A DNA stretch of 64,000 nt from Solanum dulcamara (Eukaryota; Streptophyta; Magnoliopsida; Solanales; Solanaceae), in contig NC_077243.1 of assembly GCF_947179165.1 (NCBI RefSeq), forward strand, positions 54,672,001-54,736,000, written 5' to 3'. The notes under the pieces are model-generated. The model saw nothing but the letters and a program-made list of their open reading frames with translations, did not search any database and had not been told where the DNA came from. How positions within the stretch are numbered: position 1 is the stretch's first letter; each line of letters opens with the position of its first letter. Of this stretch, positions 1 through 11,350 are shown piece after piece. The translations under genes and the position numbers were made by a program.

Positions 1-808
1 ATCATGAGATATATGTATCGGGCCGTCGTTCCTCGACATTATTACACAATTTATGGATCGGGCCATCGTTTCTCGGCATGTGCTTGCTATATATATGGAT
101 CGGGTTGTACGTACCACAGTGCTAACAATATGCATATGCCTATTATGATAGATGATGTATTTGTGATACTCAATCCCCGAGCGGGATGGATACGGTACGT
201 GATATTGGTATACATGAATTTATTTTATGAGGTGCAAGTACAGTACCCTATTAAATGCTATACTTGATTTCCTGCATCCCTGTTTCAGTTGTTATCTTAG
301 TAATATATGCTTATATACTCAGTACATGTATCGTACTGACCCCCCTTTCTTCGGGGGGCTGTGTTTCATGCCCGCAGGTACATATGTTCAGTTTAAAGAT
401 CCGCCAGCTCCGGATTTCCACTCACCTATGATTGGAGGTACTCCACTATTCCGGAGCCTAGTTTTTTTTGTACTAGTCCTCCGATATATATATGTATTTG
501 TTTATTTAGGGGTATGGCGGGGGCCCTGTCCCACCATATATTATCGTACTATTCTTAGAGGTCTGTAGACATGTATGTGTGGGTTGTTCATGAGGTTATT
601 TCGATTGTGCCTATACGGCACGTTGTGAATATTTTTGTTGTGGTAGCCTTGTTGGCTTGCATTCTCTTTCATGATACGATACGAATGAAGAAGGCTACAT
701 GAACATGAAAAAGTTTTGACCTATTGGGGTTTTGGTTATATTTTAAAGTTACGTATATGGGGGTCCAGGTTGGACCCCAGTCACGACCTATGAGGTTGGG
801 TCATGACA
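1..808 (+). mobile_element. 3' part of a family B/C-type LTR, truncated by window edge
   Basis: The right end reads GGTTGGGTCATGACA, the same terminus as the LTRs ending at 19132 and 21262. The interior shares with those LTRs the block CAGTAC...GTACTG followed by C6...G6 and a TTCATGCCCGCAGGTAC motif at about 320-381. About three imperfect 40-bp units (GGATCGGGCC...CGTTCCTCG style) lie at 17-130, as in the solo LTR near 33440-33640. It abuts gag coding sequence at 809 instead of a primer binding site, so it is probably a solo LTR or insertion within the gag of element A. The left end and its target duplication are outside the window. The reading frames within it are chance. Confidence 0.8.
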
Positions 809-1815
809 ACTTTCACCATGCTAACCCAAGTAGTTGCTAACCAAGGGGATGCAGTTCCTAATGCTCCTACTCTGGCCTCTAAAGTGAGGGACTGTATAAG
901 AATGAACCCTCCTGAGTTCCATGGTTTGAAAATGGATGAGGACCCCCAAGAATACATTAATGAGGTGTATAAAATAGTGAGTATCATAGGGGTAACTTTG
1001 GAGGAGAAAGCAGAGTTGGGGGGCCTACCAACTCAAGCGTGTTTCTCAAGTATGGTACACTCAATGAAAGTTGGAGATAGTTGATGAAGGTCATATTGAG
1101 TGGGAAGCCTTCAAGTTTCCTTGTCTTGATCACTTTTTCCCTCTTGATCTAAGGGAAGCCAAGGTGTTGGAGTTTATTAATCTTCGACAAGGAAACATGG
1201 GTATGAGGGACTATGCCCTTAAGTTCACAAAGATATCCAATTATGCTCCTTTATTATTTATCGATCCATGTGCCTAAATGAGTCAATTCATATCAGGGGT
1301 GTCCAACTGGGTTGCCAAAGGGTGACAGGCCGCCATGCTTTTTAAAGAGATGGACATATCTCGGGTTATGATTTTTTTCAAACAAATCAAGGGAGAGGAA
1401 AATTAAGGAGATGAGAATAAGGGATTCTAAGAAGTTCCGATATGAATATGGGTTTTCTAATGCTAGGACTGGTGGTGGTGGTAGTGGCTGATCTCAATAA
1501 GTCTAAGGTTTAGGTAAGAAGTTTGTTAAGGATAGGGTTTTGTACCCTAAGTTCAAGGTGGCGGAGTTGTAAATGCTAATTACCATTTTTTTCCTAAGTG
1601 TGCAAAGTGTGGAAAGAATCATGGAGGGAAATGCTTGATGAGAATGGGTGCTTGTTATGGATGTAGCAAGATGAGCCATAATCAATTTGAATGTCCTCAT
1701 GTTACCAAAAAAGATGGAGAAGGTCATCCTCAAGGAGGCCAAGTTCAACAACACACCTAAGCTCAACCTAAGGGTGGCCAACGCAATAACCCATTCTATG
1801 CCCTTAATGCTAGGC
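809..1815 (+). pseudogene. gag remnant of element A
   Basis: Frames 803-1084 and 1071-1277 give overlapping gag pieces. The first contains RMNPPEFHG and EDPQEYINEVYKIV, typical of the capsid N-terminal region of plant chromoviral Gag. The second contains FFPLDLREAKVLEFINLRQG, the capsid C-terminal part. Between them the usual tryptophan-rich linker is lost through a frameshift or deletion. Further on, about 1590-1715, a Cys-rich stretch ends in CYGCSKMSHNQFEC, a good CX2CX4HX4C zinc knuckle that would bind genomic RNA. The apparent ATG at 803 belongs to the neighbouring LTR, so the original start is lost. Not functional. Confidence 0.8.
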
Positions 1816-3977
1816 ATGATGTGGATAAGAATTCCAATGTGGTTACGGGTATGTTGCGGATCTTAACTTTTGATGTTTATGCATTTCTTGATCCAAGTGC
1901 CAATTTGTCTTTTGTTACTCTTTACCTTTGCTATGAGATTTGATGTGTGCCCCGAAGTATTGTTAAAACATTTTTCGATTTATTCTCCCATTGGTGAGTG
2001 GTATTAGCTAAGATATAGAAAGTTTCTCATGTCGTTCTTGCATAAAGTTATCCCTTGTGATCTTGTTGAACTAGATATGATCGCTTTTGATATTATTCTT
2101 GGTATGGATTGGTTATATGCCTCTAATGCATCTATTGATTGTAGAACCCGTAGGGTCAAGTTTTAATTTCCCAATGAGCTTACTCTTGAATGGAAGGGTT
2201 ATAATTCGGTGGTTAATGGTTGATTCAACTCATGTCTTAAGTCTCGGAAAATAATTTCCAAAGGGTGCATTTATCATATAGTGAGAGTAAGGGATGTTGA
2301 TTCTGAAACTCCTACTCTTGAGTTAGTCCCTATAGTTAATGCATTTTTTGATGTGTTTCCCGATTATTTTCCCGGTGTTCCTCCCGAGAGGGAAATTGAC
2401 TTTGGCATAGATCTCTTTTCTGACACTCAACCTATTTCTATTCCTCATTATCATATGGCTCCGGCGGAACTTAAGGAGTTAAAAGAGCAATTGAAGGATT
2501 TATTGGATAAGGGATTTATAAGGCCAAGTATATCACCATATAGTGCTCACGTATTGTTTGTTAGGAAAAAAGATGGGTCACTTCGAATGTTTACAGATTA
2601 TCAGTAATTGAATAAGGTCACCATAAATAATAAGTATCCAATTTTGAGGATAGGTGATTTGTTTGACCAAATAAAAGGGGAAAGTTACCTCTTAAAGATT
2701 GATCTCCATTACGGTTATCATCAACTAAGGGTGAGGGACTATGATATTCCTAAAATAGCATTTCGAACAAGGTATTGTCATTTTGAATTCGTAGTTATGT
2801 CATTTCGGTATACTAATTCTCCCTCTATTTTCATGTATTTGATGAATCATATTTTCAAGCCATACTTAAATATGTTTGTGGTTGTATGTATTGATGACAT
2901 CTTTATTTACTCTTGGAATGAGGAAGATCCTATAGGTCACTTGATACTTGTGGTGCAAACATTGAGAGACAAGCAACTATTTGCCAAATTTAGTAAATGT
3001 GAATTTTGGCTAAGAAAAGTTGCATTTCTTGGCAATGTGGTATTCGATGGTATCATGGTTGATCCAAATAAAATGGAGGCAGTAAAAAATTGTCCTTGAC
3101 CATTATCACCTTTGGATATTAGAAGCTTTTTGGGTTGGACGGATACTATAAAAGATTTGTTAAAAGGTTCTTGTCTATTGCTTCACCCTTGATGAATTTG
3201 ACTCAAAAGAAAATGAAGTTTGAATGGTCTGATGAATGTGAGAAACGTTTCAAAATATTGAAGGATTAGCTTACGTTGGCTCCTATTTTGATGTTGCCCA
3301 GTGGTATGGATGGGTTTGTTGTTTATTTTGATGCCTTACGAGTTGGTTTGGGTTGTTTTTTTATGCAACATGGTAAGGTTATAGAATACGCCTCTAGGGA
3401 ACTTAAAGTGCACAAATGAAATTATCCAACCCACAGTCTTGAACTTGCGGCGGTTGTGTTTACTTTCAAAATTTAGCGTCATTATTTTTATGGGGTGCAC
3501 GTTGATGTGTTCACCGACCACAAAATGTTGCAATATGTGTTTAGCCAAAGGGACTTGAACCTTAGGCAATATGGTGGCTTGAACTCCTTAAGGACTATGA
3601 TATGAGTGTGTTATACCATCCGGGTAAGCCGATTTTTGTAGCCAATGCTCTTATTTGGTTGTCCATGGATAGTGTTTCATATGTTGAGGAAGGTAAGAAG
3701 GAGTTGGAAAAAGATGTTCATAGATTGGCACATTTAGGTGTGCGTTTGGTTGATTCCAATGATGTGGGTGTTCTTGTGCCTAATAGTTCAGAATCGTCCT
3801 TGTGGCGGATGTTAAGGCCACACAAGACCATGACCCAATTATGGTTTAATTGAAGAAGCTGGTTGCCGAAAAAGCCATTGAGTATTTCTCTCAGGGAGGA
3901 TGTGAGGTAGGACGTTACCAAGGTCGGTTGAGTGTTACTAATGTGGATGGACTAAGGAAATTTATATTGAATGAGGC
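1816..3977 (+). pseudogene. pol remnant of element A: protease, reverse transcriptase, RNase H
   Basis: A protease-like stretch near 1840-1925 reads AFLDPSANLSFVT, where the catalytic D-S/T-G position has become D-P-S. Reverse transcriptase follows at about 2310-3099: [15 protein letters not shown], then [13 protein letters not shown], then the catalytic block CIDDIFIYS (the usual Y/F-I-D-D has C at the first position). A TAA at 2605-2607 breaks the DYRQLNK-type motif, consistent with C-to-T decay of a Gln codon. After 3099 the frame is lost. An RNase H region is still visible at about 3300-3560 (VVYFDAL, YASREL, FTDHK-type motifs), and 3602-3853 holds the linker before integrase. The minus-strand insertion begins at 3978. 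Confidence 0.85.
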
Positions 3978-6103
3978 TGTCACGACCCGACCTAGGGCCT
4001 AGTCGTAACACGACTATTGAACCTTGAAGGTCTCCAACCAAGACCCTTATACATATCATAAGCATACATAAGGTAAAGTAAAAGCAGAAATATCATAAGA
4101 GAGTCTAAACAATGAATAGTAAATGAAGAATGTCACATGACAACATAAACTCAAAACATTTGTCCAACTAGATGCTTCTACATAGGAGTATGGACGGGGG
4201 CTAAGACATGTCCCTAGATCACCCTCAATATGAAACATAGGACAAGTCTTCGAAATAATAACCAACTCGATGACTAGACCCAGATAAATGAGGACTCACC
4301 ACAAACACCGTCGGATAGAAAATCTAAACTAGCCACGTAGATGAGTATAATCTTCTACCTCAATCCCTACATTATGAGACAATGAAGGCAAAAATTATGC
4401 ATTATACTAAGTATGAGGGCGTGACATGCAACGTAAATCTTGGAATACAATGGTCAAGTAAATCACATGGTAAGATAAGATAATTAAAGTCATGTGGAAA
4501 ATCATATTGACCAAAGCATTTAAAAGAATAAATTCAAAATCATAACATACTTAAGAGATCATACATATGTGGGATAGGAACCATAACTGACAATAAGATC
4601 ATGCGAGCTATGACGTGGAATCCCAATGTTGCTCCTATATCGGAGGAAAGAGGGAGACTACCTGCCAAGGTAGACTCCTACATGCCTAAATGGATCCACT
4701 AATCGGTCGTGTAAATGGGGTACTCACCCCTAGTTCTTAGACTCGGTACTCACCTCAAAGCCTTGATAGTTTGGGTACTCACCTCTTACAGATTTGGGTA
4801 TTCGCCTCTAATCCCTCTGTACCTATGGTGACATATAGTTCAAGAGACATGAGGTTGCTACTAGGGCTTTTGATAGGGCGTCCACCTCAAGTCCCCTCGG
4901 TGCTAAGTCAAATCCCACGGAATATATATATAGCATAGAAATCATAATTGACATTATCATAGTCATGATCATAGATTTGAAAATTATAGAGTAGCTCAAT
5001 TTAATAACATAAGTTAAATGCGGGTATTGTCCTTCCACATTATAAATCATACATATATAGTTCATATCATTAGGCCTTAAGGCACCACATTAGCCCCTAA
5101 GTCACCCTTTCTATAATTTGCATGAAAATCATCATTCAAAGCATACTTATAGTCCATGATCATAGTTGAAATACATATTCATAATTCATACTTGGAAATT
5201 CATGATCATAGCTTATACTTGAAATTAGGGTAAGACATGAATGCATGATCATAAACTTTCTTTCAGCCCATACATAATTTATAGAGATAATATCATTAGG
5301 AAGTATAATTAAAAATTCTAATAATTTATATCTTGAACACTAGAGATCAAAATAGGAGAATTCATGAGAAAATTCTTTAATTTAATGCAATAACAAACAA
5401 TTTATATCAAAATAGACTCATGATCATAATTTGAATCAAAATTCATGCAATAAGAGTAGAGATCATAAAACCCATAAAATATCAAACTTTAATTTGATAG
5501 AAAAACCTTGAGAAATTGATTGGGCTTCATGGATGAAAGGATCCATGAATCAATACCCACATACCTTAAGTGAGAACACCAAATAATTTTGAAGAACTTG
5601 AGAGTTTTGATGGAGAGCTTGAGTGAATTTACTTGAAGTCTTCAATGGAGTCCTTGAGAGTCTTTTGTAGAGAGATAAATATTTGAGTAGGTAAATTGTA
5701 GAAGAATGAATAGAATTAGATGTTTAAGTTAATTTATAGAGTTGAATTAGGTCCTAAAAATGTCTAGTTTCATTAGCTAACAATTTGGAAAAATTCTAAA
5801 ATGCTCTTACTAAAAACTAATTTCGTCCATGAAAAATTATTGTCAGGTCTGCGACGCGGAGGCGAGCAAGTCCACAATGCGGACTTGTTGCGGACCTTAC
5901 TAGTTCGCGCAATTCCTTGAGAAATCTATCTTTCGATCTACGGGTCCTAAAAATCCACCGAGACTATCTTCCTGCAGGTTTTGACCCCCTGATCGATATT
6001 TCAAACTCAGATTTTCCAAAAAGATTAAGGATAATGCATTACTTAAGCAGCCTATTCCTAAGGCATTCTTAAAGCCTTTATGAGCATTTAGAGGGGTGTT
6101 ACA
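3978..6103 (-). repeat. 3' LTR of nested minus-strand element (family A)
   Basis: About 2126 bp, starting TGTCACGACCC and ending GGTGTTACA on the plus strand. It is clearly the same sequence as 7713-9854 and the LTR at 61830-63921. Internal landmarks are four imperfect GGTACTCACCTC units at about 4720-4810 and a cluster of CG-centred palindromic words (GCGACGCGGA, AATGCGGAC) at about 5845-5900. Confidence 0.9.
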
Positions 6104-6137
6104 ATATCTCCCCCTTGGGAACATTCGTCCTCGAATG
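6104..6137 (-). other. Polypurine tract and adjacent hairpin, minus strand
   Basis: On the minus strand the sequence just inside the 3' LTR is AAGGGGGAGATAT, a classic polypurine tract that primes plus-strand DNA synthesis. It is preceded by CATTCG-AGGA-CGAATG, a perfect 6-bp stem (plus-strand 6122-6137). The same arrangement is found in element C at 26288-26321. Confidence 0.85.
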
Positions 6138-6356
6138 AGATTCAACTAATATAGGAAAGACATGGAAAAAGGATTTAGAAACCCAACATGGACATGAAGA
6201 CACTTTGAAAAGTGCATAGAATATGTAAACTTTATACATAACATAAAACATAGTCTTTGAGAAAAATCATTTTCATTAATCATGCATGCATATGAAAGAA
6301 ATATGGAACTAAAAAGCAGGAATTTAATCAATTTTATCATGAACAACTTAGTACCT

Positions 6357-6662
6357 TTAGGATCGAGTGAAAGAAAAGAGATACGGATAACGCTTCATCA
6401 TGTCTAATGCTTCCCACGTAGCATTCTCTACTTGTTGATTCCTCCATAACACTTTGACGAATACGTCTTTATTTCTTAACCTCTTCACTTGCCGGTCTAA
6501 AATCTCAATTATGATCTCCTCATAAGTCAAATTCTCTTCAATACTTACATTATCCATTGGCACAATAGAATTTGTATCACCCACAAACTCCCTCAATATT
6601 GACACATGAAATACTGGATGAGCCAAAGCCAACTCAAGTGGCGATTCTAACTCATATTCCAT
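6357..6662 (-). pseudogene. Pol C-terminal fragment with chromodomain (nested element)
   Basis: A 101-residue open frame begins within the integrase C-terminal region (ELALAHPVFHVSIL) and runs through the chromodomain-like tail (YEEIIIEILDRQVKRLRNKD, then VKVLWRNQQVENATWEA), ending in RYPYLF, the usual end of Tekay Pol. The chromodomain is thought to steer integration to heterochromatin. It is only the last tenth of a full Pol. Upstream on the minus strand the similarity stops abruptly at about 6663, so the rest of pol was deleted rather than gradually decayed. The fragment has no stops, although nearby pol sequence has many. Its ATG is internal and probably has no meaning. Confidence 0.85.
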
Positions 6663-7694
6663 TTTGTCAATATACCTTAGGATCCTACACCTCTATAGGA
6701 AAAATTATCCCAAGAGTACTACTCCTCACCGCCACATTTTATCAAACCTTGAGACCTAATCAAGGAGCACCTAATGTACCACACACTCACCCACATGCCA
6801 TCCACTTTCAAGCTTAGTTCTATAACAACTCTAATACACTCACTTGAAACCCTTTAACAAGAAGTCATCAATAGACTATAACTAATCATTTACATATATA
6901 CAACCACCTATTAAAGCCTACCATTCTAACCGCTTTATGGCTCCTTTGAATTCAATATCACTTAATAATTTTCATGTCTACCCTAGTATCTCTACTTCTA
7001 CATGTATATTTGCATTAACTCCTACAAAAAAAACAGCAACATACTCTTACCTATCTATTGTATTTAACAAGTTTATCTAACTCTCCTTCCATATCTATAA
7101 CCTTAAATGGGGTAAGCATGCCACATTTTAGCGAAAAAAAGAATGGTCACTCTCTCTCTACCTATCATGACCCAAAACAAGAGCCTTAAGATAAGAACTA
7201 AAGCTACCCTTAACTACTGAATCATGACCCTTCCATTATAAAATAGACTCATTTAGGAATTGAAACTTGACTCAATAATTTCTACAATCTATAGAGGCAT
7301 AAGATATATACAACCAATCCCTATCAATCATTACCATTTCAAAAAAAAGAATTCATACTTACTGGTTGAAGCACCAGGCTAGGTTCGGGGACCTGAAAAG
7401 GGGTAGGACCGATATCACCGATAACTATCCTTATCATTCTTAGTAGCCCATGACAATGTCTCAACTTATAATCCTCACACCATAACCAAAACATGCACCC
7501 GAACCAGCTAAACGACCGTCAAGAGGGAAGGTCTTAGAGTACCACTCTATTGTACGACATGGATCATGAAAGAAGTGAGACTTTCCTTAGACGCCTTATA
7601 GCCTATTACTTATAAATATGATTCACTTCATACTTATGAATAAGACTCTACTTGACGCAGCATGTTGGACATTCTAGGAAACTTGAAAAACCTT
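6663..7694 (-). other. Non-coding interior and leader of the nested element
   Basis: I could not recognise gag or pol motifs here in any frame. The part next to the primer site, about 7370-7694, looks like an untranslated leader (contains GGTTCGGGTGCATG and AGGTTCGGGGACC-like words on the minus or plus strand). The part at 6663-7340 is AT-rich with many stops and no recognised similarity elsewhere in the window. It may be replaced or captured sequence, or a decayed leader. Nothing else is supported. Confidence 0.5.
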
Positions 7695-7708
7695 GTTCTT
7701 TGATACCA
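7695..7708 (-). other. Primer binding site, tRNA-iMet type
   Basis: On the minus strand, four bases downstream of the 5' LTR end, the sequence is TGGTATCAAAGAAC. It resembles the plant initiator tRNA-Met complement TGGTATCAGAGC, with one mismatch in the first 11 bases. This fixes the orientation and the LTR boundary at 7713. Confidence 0.85.
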
Positions 7709-7712
7709 AGTT

Positions 7713-9854
7713 TGTTAAAACCCGACCTAGGTCCTAGTCATAACACGGTGATTGAAACCCAAAAGGGATCCAACCAAGTATCTTGTACATATAATAAGCA
7801 TACATAAGGTAAAGTAAAAGTGAAAACATCATAATAGATTCTAAACAATGAATAGTAAATAAAGAATATCACATGACAACATAGACTCAAAATATTTGTC
7901 TAATTAGATGCCTCTACACAGGAGTATGGATGGGGGCTAAGACATGTCCCTAAATTACCCTCAATATGAAACATAGGAAAAGTCTTTGAAATAATAACCA
8001 ACTCGATGACTAGTCCCCAATAAATGAAGACTCACCACAAACACTGCCGGATAAAAAGGCTTAACTAGCCACGTAGATGAGTATAATCTTCAACCGCAAC
8101 CTCTATATTATGAGACAATGTAGGCAAAAAATATGCATTAGTACGTTGGAATGTACTAAGTATGAGGGAGTGACATACAACGTAAATCATAGAATGCAAT
8201 AGTCAAGTAAATCACACAGTAAGATGAGATAATTAAATTCATGCAGAAAATCATATTGACCAAAGCATTTAAAAGAATAAATTCAAAATTATAACATACT
8301 TAAGAGATCATACATATGTGGGATAGGAACCATAACCGACAATAAGACCATGCAAACTATGATATGGAATCCCAATGTTGCCTCGATATCGGAGAAAAGG
8401 GAGAGACTACTTGCCAAGGTAGACTTCTACATGCCTAAGTGGATCCACTAAGAGGTCGTGTGAACCGGGTACTCACCCCTAGTTCTTAGACTCAGGTACT
8501 CACCTCCAAGCCTTTCTATTTTGGGTACTCACCTCTTAGAGATTTGGGTATTCATCTCTAATACCTTTGTTCTTATGGTGGCACGTAGTTCAAGATACAT
8601 GAGGTTGCTACTAGGGATTTTGGTAGGGCCCCCACCTCAAGTCTCCTCGGTGCTAAGTCAAATCCCACGGAATATATATATAGCATAGAAATCATAATTG
8701 ACATTTATCATAGTCATGATCATAGATTTGAAAATCATAGAGTAGCTCATTTTCATAACATAAGTGCAGTACGGGTATTGTACTTCTATATTACAAATCA
8801 TACATACATAGTTCATATCATTAGGCTTAAGGCACCACATTGGACCCTAAGTCACCCTTTCCATAATTTGCATGAAAATCGTCATTAAAAACATACTTAT
8901 AGTCCATGATCATAGATGAAATATATAATCATAATTTATACTTAGAAATTCATGATCATAGCTTATACTTGAAATTAGAGTAAGACATGAATGCATGATC
9001 AATTGACTTGAAAATCATGAAATTGACTTGAAAACATGCCTGATCATAAACTTTCTTTCAGCCCATACATAATTTATATAAATAATGTCATTAGGAAGTA
9101 TAATTAAAAATTCTCATAATTTAAATCTTAAACTCTAGAGATCAAAATAGGAGACTTCATAGAAAAACTCTTCAATTTAATACAATATTAATCAATTTAT
9201 ATCAAAATAGACTCATGATCATAATTTGAATCAAAATTCAAGTAATAGGAGTAGAGATCATAGCACCATAAAATATCAAACTTAATTTGATAGAAAAACT
9301 TTGAGAAATTGATTGGGCTTCATGGATGAAAGGATCCATGAACCAATACCCATATACCTTAAATGAGAACACCAAATAATTTTGAAGAACTTGAGAGTTT
9401 TGATGTAGAGCTTGAGTGAATTTACTTAAGGTCTTCAATGGAGTCCTTGAGTGTCTTTTATAGAAAGAGAAATATTTGAGTAGGTGAATTGTAGAAGAAT
9501 GCATAGAATTAGATGTTTAGGTTAATTTATAGAGTTGAATTAGGTCATAAAAAACGTCTAGGTTCATTAGTTAACAATTTGGAAAAATTCTAAAATGCCC
9601 TTACTAAAAAAATAATTTCGTCCATGAAAAATCATCACCAAGTCCGCAATGAGGGGGCGAGCAAGTCCGCGATGCGGAATTGTTGCGGACCTTACTAGTT
9701 CACGCAGTTCCTTGAGAAATCTATCTAAAAATCCACCGAGACTATTTTTCTACAGGTTTTGACCCCCTAATTGATATTTTGAACTCAATATTTCAATGCA
9801 TTACTTAAGCAGCCTATTTTCAAGGCATTTTTGAGCATTTTAAGGGGTGTTACA
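7713..9854 (-). repeat. 5' LTR of nested minus-strand element (family A)
   Basis: About 2142 bp, paired with 3978-6103. The end at 7713 has decayed from TGTCACGACCC to TGTTAAAACCC. It differs from its partner by many point changes, by eye about one base in ten in the first 250 bp, so the insertion is not recent. It carries the GGTACTCACCTC units (about 8470-8560) and the CG-palindrome cluster (about 9640-9710). Confidence 0.9.
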
Positions 9855-11107
9855 AGGCTCATAGTTTTCTTTATTCAATTCAATCGGGATCCATCAAGAT
9901 AAATCTTTAGTTGAGGGAAGTGTATTGGTGGAATGGCATAAAGAAGGACATAGTGGAGTTTGGCTTAGTGTCCTAATTGCTAACAAGTGAAAGTTAAGCA
10001 TCAAAAGAAGGTTTAGCTCAAGACATTGAAATTCTTGCTTGGAAGTGGGACGATGTAAATGTATACTTTGTAATAGGTTTGCCTCGTACTAGGTGGCAAT
10101 ATGATTCTATTTGGGTTGTTGTGGACTGAATGACTAAGTTGGCATATTTTCTATCGGTGAAGACTTGATATGGTGCCGACGAATATGCTAAGTTGTACAT
10201 TTGTGAACATGTGAAACTTTATCGTGTCCCTTTGTCTATTATATCGGATAGACGTACTCAATTCACTTCACAATTTCAGAAATCATTTCAAAAAGGTCTT
10301 GGTACAAAAGATAAGTACTGCTTTCCATCCTCAAATCAATGGACAAGACAAAATAACAATCCAAACTTTGGAAGATATGTTAAGGGAATGTGTGATTGAT
10401 TTTAAAGGAAGTTTGGATGAGAATTTTCCATGTATTGAGTTTGCCTACAATAATAGTTATCAAGCTAGCATCCAAATGGCTCCTTTTAAAGCTTTGCATG
10501 GGAGAAGATGTACATCCCTAGTGGGATGGTTTGAAATAGGTGAGATGGCGTTGATTGGTTTCAATTTGGTAGTTGATAGAATGGAAAAAGTGAGGAGCAT
10601 AAGAGAAAGATCGAAGATGGCTCAAAGTCATCAAAAGTCCTATTCAGACATTAAAAGAAGAGAGCTTGAATTTTATGTGAATGATTGGGTGTATTTGAAG
10701 GTCTCACCTATGAAATGTGTAATGTGCTTTGGTAAAGAGGGGAAATTGAGTCATAGATATGTAGGACCTTATAGAATATTGAAGCATGTTAGGAAAGTGG
10801 CATATGAGTTGGATTTTCCATTTGAGTTGGCTATGGTTCATCTGTATTTCATGTGTCGATGTTGAGAAGGTTTGTGGGTTATCCAAACTCCATTGTGCCA
10901 TTAGAAATTGTGAACATTGAAGAGAATTTGACTTATGAGAAGGTTCATGTGGAAATCTTAGATTGGCAAGTGAAGAGGTTAATGAATAAAGATGTTGTAT
11001 CCATCAAGGTGTTGTGGAGAAATCAACAAGTAGATAGTGCTACATGGGAAGCGGAATTAGACATGATAAGTCATTATCCGTATCTCTTTCCTTCCACTCA
11101 AGCCTAA
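9855..11107 (+). pseudogene. pol remnant of element A: integrase and chromodomain
   Basis: This continues pol after the nested insertion. The region 9860-10220 is frame-broken but shows the YWWNGIKKDI and WVVVD stretches of integrase. The frames at 10193-10399 and 10224-10865 give PLSIISDR (second catalytic Asp), NGQDKITIQTLEDML (the catalytic Glu position of GQxERT has changed to Asp-Lys), FAYNNSYQASIQMAPF and VYLKVSPMKCVM. A frameshift at about 10853 leads to the chromodomain part (VGYPNSIVPLE, ENLTYEKVHVEILDWQVKRL, VLWRNQQVDSATWEAELDM), which ends at a TAA at 11105-11107 as expected for Pol. Confidence 0.85.
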
Positions 11108-11350
11108 GGTACTAATTTGTTTATGATCGAATCAATTAAACTCCTACATTTCAGTTTTATGTGTTTTTCATATGCATGTATGTTCATGAAGTTTATTTAA
11201 CAGTCATGATTTATCATAAGTTTAAAAATCTCATGGTGTATGTTTTTCTATGAGTCATCGAATTCATGTTGGGTTGCTAGTCCGAGTTCCACATTATTTC
11301 TATGCTAAGTTAATCTCATTCAAGCAAGAATATTCCCAAGGGGGAGATAT
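11108..11350 (+). other. 3' untranslated region and polypurine tract of element A
   Basis: No coding potential. The end AAGGGGGAGATAT (11338-11350) is the polypurine tract. The preceding CATTCAAGCAAGAATA is a decayed form of the hairpin CATTCG-AGGA-CGAATG kept in the nested copy. Confidence 0.8.

Larger units (their letters stand above)
3978..9854 (-). mobile_element. Nested minus-strand family-A retrotransposon with reduced interior
   Basis: Two long direct repeats (3978-6103 and 7713-9854) bracket 1.6 kb of interior. The left end TGTCACGACCC and right end GGGGTGTTACA are the reverse complement of a TG...CA LTR element. The host pol reads ...AATGAGGC before it and AGGCTCATAG after it, giving a 4-bp AGGC duplication, or 5-bp AGGCT if the terminal T is shared. 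A polypurine tract, a pol C-terminal fragment and a tRNA-Met-type primer site lie in the right order on the minus strand. Most of gag and pol is absent, so it is a deleted or non-autonomous copy. Confidence 0.9.
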
